This document shows positions 44,434 to 56,157 of a stretch of 64,000 nucleotides of DNA, in pieces; the first letter of the stretch is position 1; each line of letters opens with the position of its first letter. The position numbers and the translations under genes are program-made. Origin of the DNA: Sciurus carolinensis (taxonomy: Eukaryota > Chordata > Mammalia > Rodentia > Sciuridae); contig NC_062227.1 of the NCBI RefSeq assembly GCF_902686445.1, positions 17,242,678-17,306,677 of the forward strand, in the 5' to 3' direction. The notes beneath the pieces are model-generated. The model did not search any database, was not told the DNA's origin, and saw only the letters and a program-made list of their open reading frames with translations.

Positions 44434-46318
44434 CAGAAACACACACACACACACACACACCCCAGATTAGTCTGTTAGAGTTTTTAAAATTTGCATTCAT
44501 TTGTCCAAAAATTAACCTTTGTGTCCAGTGATTTTTCTTTGTTGTTTTACATTCTTTATTTCATTGATTTGAGATTTTCCCTTCCATTCTAACATAAGCA
44601 TTAGGGCTATAAATTTCTTTCTAAATACTTCCTTAACTGCTTCCCACAATTTTTGGTATGTTGTGTTTGAATTTTGATTCAATTCAAAATAATCTTCACT
44701 TTTCTTTTCGATTTCCTCCTTGACCCACAGATTGTGTCTAAGTGTTACTCAGTTTCTAAAATACATTCAGAGTTTGCAGGCATGGGTACTGATATCTAAT
44801 TTAGTTCCATTATCATCATAAAAGAGCATCAGAATGGTTTGAATCCTATTACATTTATTGTCTTGTGGTCCAGAATATGATCTATTCTTAGAAAATGAGG
44901 TCTGTTCTGTTTGCACTAGAAAAACAAATATGAATTCTTCTGCTGTTCAGAGGAACATCTAAAGGTCAATTAGGGAAAGTTGTTTGAAGGTGTTGTTCCA
45001 TTCTATATGCTTTGTTTTGGTTTTTTTGGGGGGTGGGGTGGGGCGGGGTTGGTTTTCTTTTTGGTTTTTAAGTGTAAAAGTAGGATTGATTCAAGTGTTC
45101 ATAGACACCAAGCTCCCCCCAGAAGAGAGGGGACCAAGAGGGGTTGCCCCCATCCTATGTTCTTACTCATTTTCTGTCTGCATGTCCCATCAATGATCAA
45201 AAGAAGGAATTCTGGTATCTCCACCTGTAAGTGTGGATTTGACTGTTCCTCCTTGCCATTGAATCCGGTTTTGTCCCATGTGTTTTGAAGCCCTGTTGTT
45301 AGGCACGTGAGTGTTGAAAATTGTCACATTTTCTCAATGGCTCATCCCCCTCATCGTTACAAAACATCCCGTTCTTCCATGATTGGTTTCTGCCTAACTT
45401 TCACTTAGTCTGATATCAGTGTAGTCACACACAATCTCTTTAATTAGTACTAGAATCCTTTTACTTTTAATCCATTGTGTCTTTGTGTCCTTGTCTTTAA
45501 ATCAGGTTTCCTTTAGTCAGCATGAAGTTATCCAATCTGAGAGCCTCTCTTTTAATGGGGTATTCAAATAGTATACACTCGATGTGATTATTAAAATGGT
45601 GAGGTTTAAATCTATCCTCCTAGCATCTTACTATTTATTTTGTATTTGTCTTGTCTGTTTACATTTGTTCTTCCTCTCTTTTAGTGTTGTTTGGGATTCA
45701 CTGAGTCTTTTGGTTCTATGTTATTCCTTTTTTTGGCTTACTAACAATAACTCATGTCACTTGAGGATTTAGATAGTCCATCCCTCACTGATTTCAACCT
45801 ACTCACAAGAGACTCCACACCCTTCCACGTATCACATGAGAACCTTTTATTTCTCATCTTCCTTCCCACCTTGCATTTATTCTTTTGTTACAGCATTTTA
45901 CTTCTGTGCATATCCAAAATCCATCATGCCTGTTACGGATTTTGCTTAGACCACTAATCTTTATCAAAAGAGATTTAGATGTTAGGGGAAACATGTTTCA
46001 TATCCACCTATTTGTTTTGCGTTCCTTCCTATACTGAATTCTGCTCTGATATCACCTTCTTTTATCTAAAGGACTTCCTTTTATATTCCTTGTACAGCTG
46101 TTTTTTTTTTTCATTTTCCACCCATCTTCTTTAAAAATCTATATTTCACTTTGATTTTGGAAAATATTTCCCATTAATTTATAATTTTCAATGATTTATG
46201 TTTCCCTTTTCTACAGTAAAGGGGCTGCTTCACTAGAACTGCATTATTGCTAATGTGATGTCTGTGGTTGTTCTCGTCCCCATGTGTCTGTCTGTGGTGT
46301 GTTGTTTTCCTCAGTTTG
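41640..46318 (-). mobile_element. Old L1 LINE, antisense, nearly complete ORF2 and 3' UTR (decayed)
   Basis: About 4.7 kb of AT-rich DNA follows the antisense L1 order. The 3' end is at low coordinates (GCACTCAGCACAACACCTTT, CTCATTCCTTTTCATTGCTA). The ACCATTTGTTGAAAATACCC block is at 42818-42837. The reverse-transcriptase core is inverted near 43760-43920 (GAATTGATGTTGAATTTTAT, CATTCCTGAAATAAATCCCA), and the endonuclease-side sequence lies at 45470-46130. It has many frame breaks and no intact ORF. L1 ORF2 encodes endonuclease and reverse transcriptase for retrotransposition; this copy cannot do so. No ORF1 or 5' UTR was recognised. Confidence 0.85.
44377..44462. repeat. (GTCT)n(CT)n...(CA)n compound microsatellite
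   Basis: GTCT units to about 44403, CT units to 44431, a short CACAGAAA spacer, then CA units to about 44462. It lies inside the old L1. Confidence 0.96.
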
Positions 46319-46805
46319 CTTTTTAAATTTTTCTCTTTTTTTACATATTGGTAAAATTCTTTACTTGTTCTTATCAGTTGTGCATGCCAGCAGAGTGTAT
46401 TTTGACACATCACACATACATGGAGGATCACTTCCCACTCTTGTGGTTGAACGTGATGTGGACTTACCTGGTTGTGGATTCACATGGGAACTTAGGAAAG
46501 TTATGTGAATTCATCCTACTGTCTTTCCCTATTCCATCTGCCTCCCTTCCTTCCCTTTGTCTAATCCAATGAACTTCTATTCTCCCACACACCCCCCACC
46601 ACCACTGTGCGTTAGCATCCACACACCAGAGAGAGCATTTGGTCTTTGGTTTTTGAGGATTAGCTTATATCACTTAGCATGATAGTCTCCAGTTCTAGCC
46701 ATTATGGCAAATGCTGTAATTTCATTCTTCTTCTTCATTCTTCTTTAGGGTTGAGTAATATTCTATTGTGTATATTTACCATAGTTTCTTTATCCATTCA
46801 TCTGT
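46319..46805 (-). mobile_element. Younger L1 LINE, 5'-truncated 3' end
   Basis: The inverted 3' terminus (GAGTGTATTTTGACACATCA), GAACTTCTATTCTCCCACAC and ORF2-end blocks (AGGGTTGAGTAATATTCTAT) match the + strand copy at 13.77-14.23 kb. A T-rich stretch at 46318-46345 is probably its poly(A) tail. Both copies are truncated near the same consensus point. Confidence 0.85.
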
Positions 46806-47394
46806 TGAAGAGAGACAGAGAAAGGAGCGTCTGGTCCTCCTCTGCCTCCCCCGAGCTGGCACACAGGTGACTTGCCATGCCTATTTCTGTGCCCACCAGG
46901 CTGCTCAGAAAAGCAAGGCTCTGAACTGTGCTGTGCTGTGTGGCTCAGGGGGTAGAGCAGGGGACCACCCTGCCGTGCTCCACAGACCTGCAGCCTCCCT
47001 GCTCCCTGGGTGCTCAGGAATGGTGCAGGATGGTCTCCCCGCTCAGACCACAGCACCAGATGTCCCTGGTGAAGCAGCTTCCTGCTGTCAAACTGCTGCT
47101 CTGGGTGGTTCACAAGGACGTGGGGAGCTGGGAACGAGTGGCACGGCTGTCCCTCTGTCCTGGCTGCAGACCCCGTAGCACGCCCAGCCAGAATGCTCAC
47201 TGGAGTCCCGCTGACCCAGGTCAGCAGGTCCCAGGGGGCTGGTATGCCCACACTCTCCTGCCTGACCCACATGTCTGTCCCTAGCAGGTGCATGCACTGG
47301 GCAGCAGGCACTTGGAGCCCCTGACTGGAAAATGGGCTGCTCACCTGTGAGGAAGGAGGCTGTTCTTCTCTGGGGCCTTGGTCACAGCAGGTTT
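46806..47394. other. GC-rich non-coding, unassigned
   Basis: Frames of 136 (+) and 184 (-) codons overlap one another and the L1 end; no protein family recognised. Confidence 0.45.
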
Positions 47395-47485
47395 CCAGGG
47401 CGGCTAATTACCTGACAGGCAGCAGCATTATCACCTACTGGCCTTTTAGCTCTGCTAATAAAGCATTTTCCCAGCCCTTTGTCCT
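47395..47485. promoter_or_regulatory. Candidate conserved element (putative enhancer)
   Basis: Compact repeat-free island: CGGCTAATTACCTGACAGGC then GCTCTGCTAATAAAGCATTT. It combines TAATTA, an E-box-like ACCTG and a CTAATAAA word. Inferred from motif content. Confidence 0.45.
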
Positions 47486-47959
47486 CTTGTTGTGATGTCT
47501 TGGCTGACATGGCTTTTGCAGGAGAAAGTTCCACAAAGGTTGCTTAAGGCAGGGTTCAGCCTTCAGGGTGCCCCACCTCCTCACCTGGCTGGGGACAAGA
47601 CCTTCAGGGAACCAGGCACCTGGGAGAAGGTGAGGCCCCCTGCTGTTGGTCCTGAAGGCCCAGCAGGGTGTGTAAAGAATGGTACACAGCTTGCAGGTCC
47701 CCCTAAGAGCTGACTGAAGTACTCTTATGTATGCCAGAGGAATTAGTCCAACATAAGTTTAATTTAAATGATAGAGATTAATTTCTTAGGCCAGATCATT
47801 GGAATTTAATGGGGGTATTTTTATTTTAAAATAGGTGCATTCTAACAAATCTGTTAGCTGACCAATGGTGCCAACTTGCTGGGAGCGACGTCTTTCCCAG
47901 GATATAGAACTTTCGATGTCAAATCCAGGACAGTTCTGGGAAAGCCAGGACAGTGAGTC
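47486..47959. other. Non-coding, unassigned
   Basis: AT-rich between 47735 and 47860; no consensus recognised. Confidence 0.4.
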
Positions 47960-48490
47960 ACTCTGTGAATGATTCAGTCCTGTTCCAGACCCTGAGAACA
48001 AAGCCATGAGCAACACCCACAGTCCTGTCCTCACAGAGCTGACTGTCTAATGGGGACAAAAGAAGAAACAATAAGCAAACAAAATAGTTACCAGTGGTAA
48101 GTGTTTGGGGGCAAGAAAGATAAACAGTAGTAAGATCATCCAGGAAGCTTTCTCTGGAAGATGGCAAGTGTTCAGTACCTGGCAGAGATGCATGCGTGGT
48201 GTCTGAGAGGAAAGGGCCAAACAAAAAAATGTGATGGCATGTGCAAAGGCCCTGGGGCAGTGTTGCCTTTTGTGCAAGAAGTCAGAGGGTGGCTCTTGTG
48301 GTTGAAGCATGCATATGCGCTTGTACAGATGGGGATATGTCTGCTTGGGGGCAATGAGAGATGAGGTTGAGGCAGGAGAGACAAGCAAAGTTCAGACCAT
48401 GCAGAACCTCCAGACCAACTAAGATTTTGGTGTTTACTCTCAGTGCAATAGAAAGAGTGGGTCCTGAAGCTCTGCTTCCTGACTCCTCCA
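47960..48490 (-). repeat. L2 LINE 3' end
   Basis: Inverted L2 order: GTCCTGTCCTCACAGAGCTG, AACAATAAGCAAACAAAATA, ATCATCCAGGAAGCTTTCTC, GTGCAAAGGCCCTGGGGCAG. Confidence 0.75.
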
Positions 48491-49659
48491 ATCAAATCCT
48501 TGGCTCATTGCCTCCCAGCCTCCCTTATTTGGAGAAACTGCCTTCCTGGGCTATCTATGTCCCACTAAATTCAGCAATAGCTGCCCTCTCCACAGCTTCT
48601 GTGGTAAAGGTCTGTGAGGCTCTCTGGCCCACTGCAGTTGTCCTGGGTGGACTAATAGGTCAGCATCTCACTGGTGGCCCTCCTGCTACAGAGGATGGGG
48701 ACACTTTCATCCCACATCCATGCAGAGGGCAAGATGAGTTTTCGAGTTCTTTCCCTCAACGTCGCTCTGCTGCTTCTGCCTAAATTCCACGTTGCCAGGT
48801 TCCCAATTGCTGCCCTGAGCTGGGAGGAGGAGTTGTTTGGGTTTGTGCTGAGTTTCAGCAGCACCACCTCAAAGCACATCTGGTCCCCCGGGGGATTGGG
48901 ACCCCCAGGCCCAGCCTCCAGGGCCACATCTGCCCGGGCCAAGACCTGGGCAGGCCACTTCCCGTATGCCCTCTCCTCCAGCTGGCTGCGAGCCCTGCCT
49001 CTCCCCTGAGTGCTGGAGATCTCTCTTCTCTTCTCCTCCTGGGAAAAGCAGTTGACCTTACTGCTTCGTTGCCATGCTGCACCGAGAATTCTATGTGGGT
49101 ACCTGGAGCTGGGCAGGTCCACAGCAGCTCAGCCCATGATGCCTCTGAAGTCCTCCGTGATCTGCTCGATCTTTAGGAAAATACTTCCATGACAAAGTTT
49201 TTTAAGTATTGGAATTAATCAATTTAAACTCGGCACAGGCACAAGAGGTAACGCACGTCCTGACGGGCAGCTCAGAGAACCTGCACACTTGACAGCCTTG
49301 GAGCCAGCGCCCAGGTTAAGAAATAGAACTCAGTTGTGCCCCACAGGTTCCAGGATCCCCGGGTCCACCCATGCTGCAGACACTGAAGCCCTTTTGTAAA
49401 TCGACAGAGAACCTACCTGTGCTTCCTGTAACTTTAAATCCTCTGGAGATGACTTATACTCCCTAAGGCAACGTAAGTGCTGGGGAAAGGGTTGTTACTC
49501 TGCATTGTTCAGGGAAGGGTGGTCTCTTCCCAGCAGGCACTGGGTTTACCTCACTGCTTTTAATCTGTGGCTGGTTGAATTGGGGGATGGGGACCCATAG
49601 AGGGCCGGCTGGACTATTGGTCACCTGTAAGCCCCTCTTTGCAAGCCATGCCACTCAAT
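48491..49659. other. Non-coding, unassigned
   Basis: Frames of 111-156 codons on both strands at 48652-49122 overlap and lack splice or domain support. 49190-49240 is AT-rich. Confidence 0.4.
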
Positions 49660-49862
49660 GCCCCCAAAGATAGTGGCTGTCCTAGCTGTAGACCCACATG
49701 CTAGTTTTGCCTCTTCTTGGTTTTGATGGAATGGAAGCCCACTAGTGATGGTCTCCCAGCCACCCCTGTTATCAGGTTCCTGTCCACATTCACTCCTATC
49801 TTCCTAATGCCTTGTGTGTAATAGATGCTCAATAAATGCTGGTTGAATAAACAAAGGCACAA
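49660..49862 (+). repeat. L2 LINE 3' end
   Basis: Terminal phrase TAGATGCTCAATAAATGCTG then GTTGAATAAACAAAGGCA, with upstream L2-like CCACATTCACTCCTATCTTC. Confidence 0.7.
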
Positions 49863-50482
49863 ATGGAGGAGCATAGCGGAACACCGAGCCGAGATGGTAG
49901 ACTCCAGTCTGACTCCATGTCCCCACCTGTCCCCCCACACCTAGGGAGCAGGGCACAGAGGGGGATCTGAGGTAGGGTGTCGCCAGCCTTGCCTGTGAGC
50001 CGGAGGGTCGGGGCCACAGCTGACTATCTCCAGCCTGGTCACGTCCCCAGGGCAGCGGCCTCCACTTGTCCATGGGGCCTCCTATCTCTGGAAATCACCA
50101 AAACATGTGACCTTCAGCCTCAGAAGCCTGGACCTCCAGAAAACCCCGCTGGATGCATTCCTCTGCCTAATGGGAGGCAGGAGGCCCGGAGAGGTGCGGC
50201 CTTCCCCAGGCGCCTACCAGTCTCAGAAACATGGGCAACACAGACAGGTTCTGGGAGAGGAGCGTCCCGCAGCTGCCAAGTGGGGCCTCCAGGCGCCTCC
50301 CGGGACGGGAGGCCCAGCCCAGCACCCGCTGGTCCCGCCTGCCTGGCTTCAGAGTTAGTTTTGTTTTTGTGCTTTTCTCTGACTGTCAGGTTGCTAAGGA
50401 CACCGTACCTTCAATAGGGAGCAAAATCCCCAAGTGTCTGATCCCCCATCTGCTGCTGCTGCATCCTCAAGGAAGCATGTGC

Positions 50483-50484
<2 letters not shown>
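49863..50484. other. GC-rich non-coding, unassigned
   Basis: A 146-codon frame at 49977-50417 shows no domain. Nothing else recognised. Confidence 0.45.

Positions 50485-50531
<47 letters not shown>
50485..50531. repeat. (GA)n microsatellite
   Basis: About 23 GA units with one A interruption, followed by purine-rich DNA to 50770. Confidence 0.96.
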
Positions 50532-50770
50532 CGCTGAGGAGGTAGGAAAAGCAGGCAAAGCCAAGAGCAAGACTCATGGAAAGAGGGAAGAGAACAGAGA
50601 ATAAAGGAGAAAAAATGAGACAGAGGAGCAAAAGAGCCCCTGTGGGGGAGGGGGAGCCTGAGAGATAAAAAGAAGGAAAGAAACTGAACAGGACAAAAGA
50701 GAGGAGGAAACGTAAGTTTTGGGGAAGAGGAAACCGCAGAGGTAAGAGAAGACCAAGGAAAAGAAAGGAG

Positions 50771-50975
50771 GCAGGCACGATGGCCAGACTTGAAGGCCTG
50801 GCGTCTGGGGAGGCTGAGGCAGGAGAATCACAATTTGGAGGCCAGCCTCACTGACTTCGCAAGGCCTTCAGGGACTCAGCAAGACCCTGTCTCTAAATAG
50901 AATATAAAAAGGGCTGGGATGTGGCTCAGTGGTCAGGGTTCCTGAGTTCAATACCCCGTACCTTCCCTCCCAAAA
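50771..50975 (+). mobile_element. B1-dID dimeric SINE
   Basis: Contains GGGGAGGCTGAGGCAGGAGA, CAAGACCCTGTCTCTAAATA, GGGCTGGGATGTGGCTCAGT and GAGTTCAATACC. Confidence 0.92.
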
Positions 50976-51489
50976 AACACGTGGCATAAATGTGAGTGCA
51001 CGTATGCACGTATACACGCATGTGTGCATGTGAACACTTACGTGTCCACATGGGCATGCGCCGTGTTCCTGAGCATTATGACCCTGTCTGCATTTTGAAG
51101 AACTCAATTTTGAAACAAAAAGAAAAACATAATGAAGAAACTTGCTTCTACCATTAACCCTGGTGCTGGTGAAGGCCTTGGGCTGGGTGGCCACACCAGG
51201 GCCCACTCTCCCGGTGCCAGCCAGGCTGATGCGAGGCCCAGAAGCCCACCAAGAGCCCGGGCAGGCATCTCACCTTGGATAACTGCACCCGGCTTCTGCA
51301 GGAATCTGTCCCAGCCTTTTTCAAACTATGTATACATTCAGCATCTACCTAACGGGGGAAGAGAGGGAGGGGCGGGAAGGAGAGTTCAGTGGAATGAGGC
51401 TGACCATTGTCCTAAGATGGCTTGAAGGGAAACGGGGCAGTTTGGAGGCACATGGTCTGTGTTGAAAGCAAGCTGTGGCCCAGGAATCA
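50976..51489. other. Non-coding, unassigned
   Basis: 51000-51060 alternates purine and pyrimidine (ACGTATGCACGTATACACGC). Remainder unassigned. Confidence 0.45.
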
Positions 51490-51670
51490 GGCGGGAGGCT
51501 TCCTAACTGGCTGCTCATTTAATCCTTCCAAGTCCCCTGCAGGGCAGGGATCTGCAGAACATTTCTGGTGCAGGAACCAGGCTCAGAGAGGTCAGGACAG
51601 TTGCCCAAGGTCACACAGCCTGTGTGGAGATGGTGTGAAACCTGGCCCAGCCCAGAGCACGGGGATGCCA
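51490..51670 (-). repeat. MIR SINE
   Basis: Well-preserved inverted MIR: CAGGCTCAGAGAGGTCAGGA, GTTGCCCAAGGTCACACAGC, GTGTGAAACCTGGCCC. Confidence 0.75.
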
Positions 51671-51942
51671 GACCCGGGAAGGGGAGACATCTGGGTCCCA
51701 GATGGTGGTCACATCCCTTGATGGTCCCAGCCGCTCACCCCAACTCAGGGCGTCTGTGTGAAGACCCCCACTCACGTCTGAGTCTTAGACCTGGCACCCA
51801 CCCAAGCGCTTCCAGACCTGCTATGTCTGAAGAACGGGGAGGATCGACCGTTGCGCTCGGGGTCCATCACCTGGACTCCGGTTCCATCTGAATTTCTTGC
51901 TTCTGAACATCTTTCAATTCTATTTTCACTTCAAGACTAGTC

Positions 51943-52160
51943 CTGCTGGGTGCGGTGGTACACGCCTGTCATCTCAGCAGCTCCAGAGGCTGAGGCAGGA
52001 GGATCGGGAGTTCAAGGCCAGCCTCAGCAAAAGCAAGGCACTAAGCACCTCAGTGAGACCCTGTCTCTAAGTAAAATTCAGAAAAGGGCTGGGGAGGTGG
52101 CTCAGGGGTCGAGTGCCCTGAGTTCAATCCCTGGTACCCCCTCCAAAAGAAAAGAAAACT
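51943..52160 (+). mobile_element. B1-dID dimeric SINE
   Basis: Contains GCTGGGTGCGGTGGTACACG, GGAGGATCGGGAGTTCAAGG, GGGCTGGGGAGGTGGCTCAG and an A-rich tail. Confidence 0.95.
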
Positions 52161-52879
52161 CCGTCCTCCTGTCTGCAGATTCGGCAGACGGGAACTGTAT
52201 CTGCTTAACCGACCTGTTGGAGGAAGCTCAGCTCCGTGGGAATCTGAGAGGAAGAAATCAAAACAAGGAAAGACACTTCTCACCCATCTTTTTAAAAAGT
52301 ATTTTGTCATGAAAGCAATTTGTCTGCGAAAACCAGAAGGAGGAGCCCCCACCCGTCCCCAGCCATGAGGGGAGCACAGCGTGTCCTGGAAGCCACGGGG
52401 CACCAGGCACCAAGCTCTTTCCAGAAGGCTCCGGCCGCAGGGTAGCGCCCCAGTGGTGGCGGGAGGGGGTGCTCAGGATGTGATGCTCCTGCAGCACTGA
52501 ACAGGAACCCCCGGGGATGGCGACCTACATGTCCACCCAAAGGAGAAAGAGAAAGGCTTGGTGACTGACCTGAGAGAGACCGCTACACAGCCATCGCAGT
52601 GTTTGCAGAAACATCTAAAAATAGAAGAATGTGTGGAAACGTGGTTGTAACGTAAGTGATCACAGAGGGAAAAAGATGCACAATCACAGCCCACGTGGTG
52701 TCTAGCGCCAAAGAAAAGCAGGTGCTGGAGAGACTGAAAATGGCAAGGCACCCTCCGGTGACGTCGATGGCCATGGAAACGCAGGCTCCTCTCGGCGACT
52801 GTTGGGGCTCCCCTCACTGCCCCTCTTCAATTTTTTTAAATTAAAATCTCTTTTATTTTATTCTTTGTATGAAATTGTG
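52161..52879. other. Non-coding, unassigned
   Basis: 52270-52325 has an AT-rich word cluster (TTTTTAAAAAGTATTTTGTC); the rest is GC-rich. No exon recognised. Confidence 0.4.
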
Positions 52880-53070
52880 ATTCCCCTGAGCGCTGAGCCC
52901 TGCAGTGCAGTGGTTGGCCTGGGGTGGTCCTTGGTGCTCCCAACTACCAGCCTGTGCTTTGGGCAAATGACCTCCTTCTCTGAGCCTCTGTTTCCTCATC
53001 TGTAAAATGGGCCTAATCTTCCTTGTAGGCCACGGTGGGGAAATCAGAGCTGAATCAAGGTGTCAGGTCC
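52880..53070 (+). repeat. MIR SINE
   Basis: Clear copy: TTTGGGCAAATGACCTCCTT, CTGAGCCTCTGTTTCCTCAT, CTGTAAAATGGGCCTAATCT. Confidence 0.85.
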
Positions 53071-53156
53071 CCGGGCCAGCCTGAACGTTGGTCAGCAGGT
53101 AACACCTGATCCACAGACTTACCATTTTCTAAAACTAGAAGTTCCTCATGTGTCAT

Positions 53157-53685
53157 CTGTTACTGTAACAATACCCAAGTTAATCAACTTATAAAGATGG
53201 GAGGTCCATTTGGCTTTGAGGTGTGGAGGCTGCAGTGCATGTGCAGTTGGTCCTGTTGCACATCAGGTTGGGGATCCTATGGAGGAACAAGCTGGTCTCC
53301 AGCTTGTGGCCCAGGTGTGAAAGAGGGCAGTAGGCAGGGCGTGGTCCACACACCTGCCATCCAGGCAGCTCGGGAGGCTGAGGCAGGAGGATTGCAAGTT
53401 GGAGGTCAACCTCAGCAACTTAGTGAGAACTTGTCTCATAATAAAAAATTTTAAAAGGACTGGGGAACAGGGCTCAATGGTAGGAAGCCTTTGGGTTAAA
53501 TTCCCAGAACCACAAAAATAGAAATAAATAAGGACCAGGGTCCCCAAGGGCACAACCCCAATGACCTGAGACCTCCCAATAGGCTCCACCTCTTAAAGGG
53601 CCCTCCACCTCCCCACAGCTCCAGGGGTGGGACCAAGCCTGTCATCAGGGGCCTTTGGGGTTCTTAGCCCAACCATAGCACTCAT
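53157..53685 (-). repeat. MaLR LTR (ORR1/MT-like) split by a SINE
   Basis: The inverted 3' part (GTTACTGTAACAATACCC, CAACTTATAAAGATGGGAGG) lies left of the SINE at 53333-53530. The inverted 5' part (CCCCAATGACCTGAGACCTC, CCACCTCTTAAAGGGCC, CTTAGCCCAACCATAGCA) resumes to its right. Same LTR type as 21.25-21.66 kb. Confidence 0.8.
53333..53530 (+). mobile_element. B1-dID dimeric SINE inserted in an LTR
   Basis: Contains GGCAGGGCGTGGTCCACACA, GCTCGGGAGGCTGAGGCAGG, a linker of AATAAAAAATTTT, and an ID half more diverged than most (GACTGGGGAACAGGGCTCAA). Confidence 0.9.
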
Positions 53686-53939
53686 TCAATTTTGCACATT
53701 AAAAAATAATAATGATAGCAAATCTTTCTTAAATATCCACAGACTAGTGAGGGGAACCCCCTGAAGCCTGGGGTTCATGTCCAGGTCCTCCAGGCCTCCC
53801 CACATGACCTCCCGCAGCCCTGGGCACCAGCCTGGTGACTTTAAGAAGCCCTCTGAGCGGGGGCCTGGGCAGGAGGCTGGGTGGGCATGCAGGGCCAGGT
53901 GGGAGCACTGCAGGGGTCAGAGGTCAGACCAACAAGCCG
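53686..53939. other. Non-coding, unassigned
   Basis: AT-rich to 53745, then GC-rich. No gene recognised. Confidence 0.4.
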
Positions 53940-54000
53940 ACACCAGGACCCTCAGTTTCCTAATCTGAGAAATGGGCACACGGATCTAGGCTGGCTTTCC
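53940..54000 (+). repeat. MIR SINE fragment
   Basis: Contains CCCTCAGTTTCCTAATCTGA then GAAATGGGCACA. Confidence 0.55.
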
Positions 54001-54079
54001 CTAGCCTCGAAGCCCTGAATTCAAGTCTTGTGTCCCCAGCCCAAGACCAGCCCTTCCAAAAGAAGTGAGTTATTAGTAA

Positions 54080-54640
54080 CTGACTCTGATGGTTGGGGGA
54101 ACCAACACTCAGTAGTCACCGCCGTTTTGTGTTAACGATCGTGACCAGCAACCTGGGAGAAGGTAAGAGTGAGGATGTCAAGGGGACCCCATCCGTGTCT
54201 GTGGACCAGGGCGTGGACCCGGCTGTGTTCTCCATGCTGAGTCAAATCAGGAACTGGGCGGGTGAAGGCCTGAGCCTTCAAGGAGGAAGACAAAGAGACA
54301 ACAGTGATTTCCACAAAGGGGACGTTCTTACTTTTTTACTGGAGTTTGACAGGAAATGAAGGAGGCTATAGGGGGAGAATGGAAGAGAGCTAGGGAAGGC
54401 AGGAGGGGTGGTGGATTTCAACAGGGTCCTCTAGAGGAGAAGGGGACACTTGGGCAGCACCTTCAATGAGGAGAGGGGGTGGTTATGCAACTGAGGTTCT
54501 GGCAGAGGGACAGAGCCTGTGCAAAGGCCATGAGGCAGGTCGTGCCTGGCTTGTGAGAGGCTGGAAGCTGGAGCTGGGGGAGAGAGAGCAGGAGAGTGGA
54601 AAGGACGGGGACAGAGCAGTCCCAGGGTCTCCATAAGAGT
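54080..54640 (-). repeat. L2 LINE 3' region
   Basis: Contains AAGGAGGAAGACAAAGAGAC, GGGGTGGTTATGCAACTGAG, CCTGTGCAAAGGCCATGAGG and CGTGCCTGGCTTGTGAGAGG, in inverted L2 order. Confidence 0.6.
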
Positions 54641-55369
54641 GGTCAGCCAATGTCCTGGGGGACTCTAACTCGAGGTCTATTAATAACATCCCCTAGCCAT
54701 CTTTGACCCCACAGGTATCGGTGAAGTGCAGCTGCACCAAAGCCCAGGTGGGTGGAGAAGCTTCCCCTCCTTCAAACCTTCACAGGGTCCCTCAGGAGAG
54801 CCCCCGTGTCCTGCAGAACCTGGGTCCTTGGTCCCCATTAACAGAGCAAATTGAGGCTCAGTCCACTGAGGTCTTTTGTGCATGACCTCACGCCCAGGAC
54901 CAGGGAGACAGTGCACTCAGGTTCGTGGCTCCAATGCCAGCTGGCCATGCGCACTGGGCACCCGCCTCTCCCCAGGGAGGCCGAGGCTCTGATGGGAGTA
55001 GGCAGGAGGCAGGTGAGGGAGAAGCTGAAGAACTTCCTTCCTCTCCCCGTCATCTCCCGGGGACACTCAAAGGCATCTGGGAAAATCAAAGTGCTCTAGT
55101 ATTTTACTCAGTGGGAAGCAGACGTTCCAGTGTCATTATCCCAAGAGGTGGCATGCGCTCAGGGTCTGTGCTGGTTCTCCAGTGTTTCCGTGAACAGCAG
55201 GGACAGCGATTCGGACAGCATTGTGGAGGAAAGCATCGTGAAGGTCTGAAGGAAGGCAGGATTGCCAAGGGCGGCAGGGCCACCTCAAGACCCCGGCTCT
55301 CAGAGAACCCTCCAGAGGCAGCCCAGGGAGGCCTTGCAGGACTCCAGCCCTGCAAGTAAGGATGGGACC
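54641..55369. other. GC-rich non-coding, unassigned
   Basis: A 144-codon frame at 54925-55359 has no recognisable domain. Confidence 0.45.
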
Positions 55370-55480
55370 CCAGCTGATGCAGACGTGCCCTGGGCAAGGA
55401 TCTGCACCTCTCTGACCTCAGGCTCTTCTTCTGTGAATGGGCTGAGCAGTAAACTTACTTCCTGGAACCAACAGGGCAAT
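55370..55480 (+). repeat. MIR SINE fragment
   Basis: Contains ACCTCTCTGACCTCAGGCTC then TTCTTCTGTGAATGGGC. Confidence 0.45.
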
Positions 55481-56144
55481 CAGATGAGACCAGGCCTATA
55501 ACCAACCAGCACAGGGTGACTGAGAGCATGTGATTTGTCAGCCTCTCTCCTGAGGACAGAGCCCTAGTGTTTACCCACAGCCCAGCACATGTAGGAGACG
55601 CCTGGCATATTTGTAGACCTCCTTATCAGCTTCCTGTCTGCAGAGGGTCTCTCACTCGGAGCCTGGCTCCCAGCCCACAGTGACAAGAGGCAGGCTTTAC
55701 TACAGCAGGGATCCTACTGGGTCAACTCTCTGAAGATGAACTTCCAGCCAGAAGCAAAAGAAACTCAAGACCCACCTCAAAATCTAAAATTCCAGATCAA
55801 TAGCACTTCATTGCCTGACCCCTGATGAATACCCAGGTATAGAGTGGGCACCAGGATGGGGGGCCTTGAAACCGACATTACTGGCAAGAATTCATCCATC
55901 TTCCCACTTCAACCATGGTCCATTTCAGTGGAGTGGAATGTTCTCTCTTTTCTACAGCAAGAGAACAGACCAGAGGACAAAAACAACCACAAACCAAGTG
56001 ACTGAGGCTGACCAGATACTTCCTTGGTGACCTGGATGGACATCCTCAAATTCGAGAGCCACCCTGTCCAGGAGCAAAGAGTGCAGCCATGTAAGATCAC
56101 TTTTCACATTTTCTAGAAGCTGCAGTTTTTTAAACAAAAAGAAA
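55481..56144. other. Non-coding, unassigned
   Basis: No consensus recognised. Confidence 0.4.
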
Positions 56145-56157
56145 CCATGAAATTATG

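Noticed and set aside
46790..47344. 184-codon minus-strand frame
   Set aside because: Starts inside an L1 end, overlaps a 136-codon + frame, and has no family resemblance.
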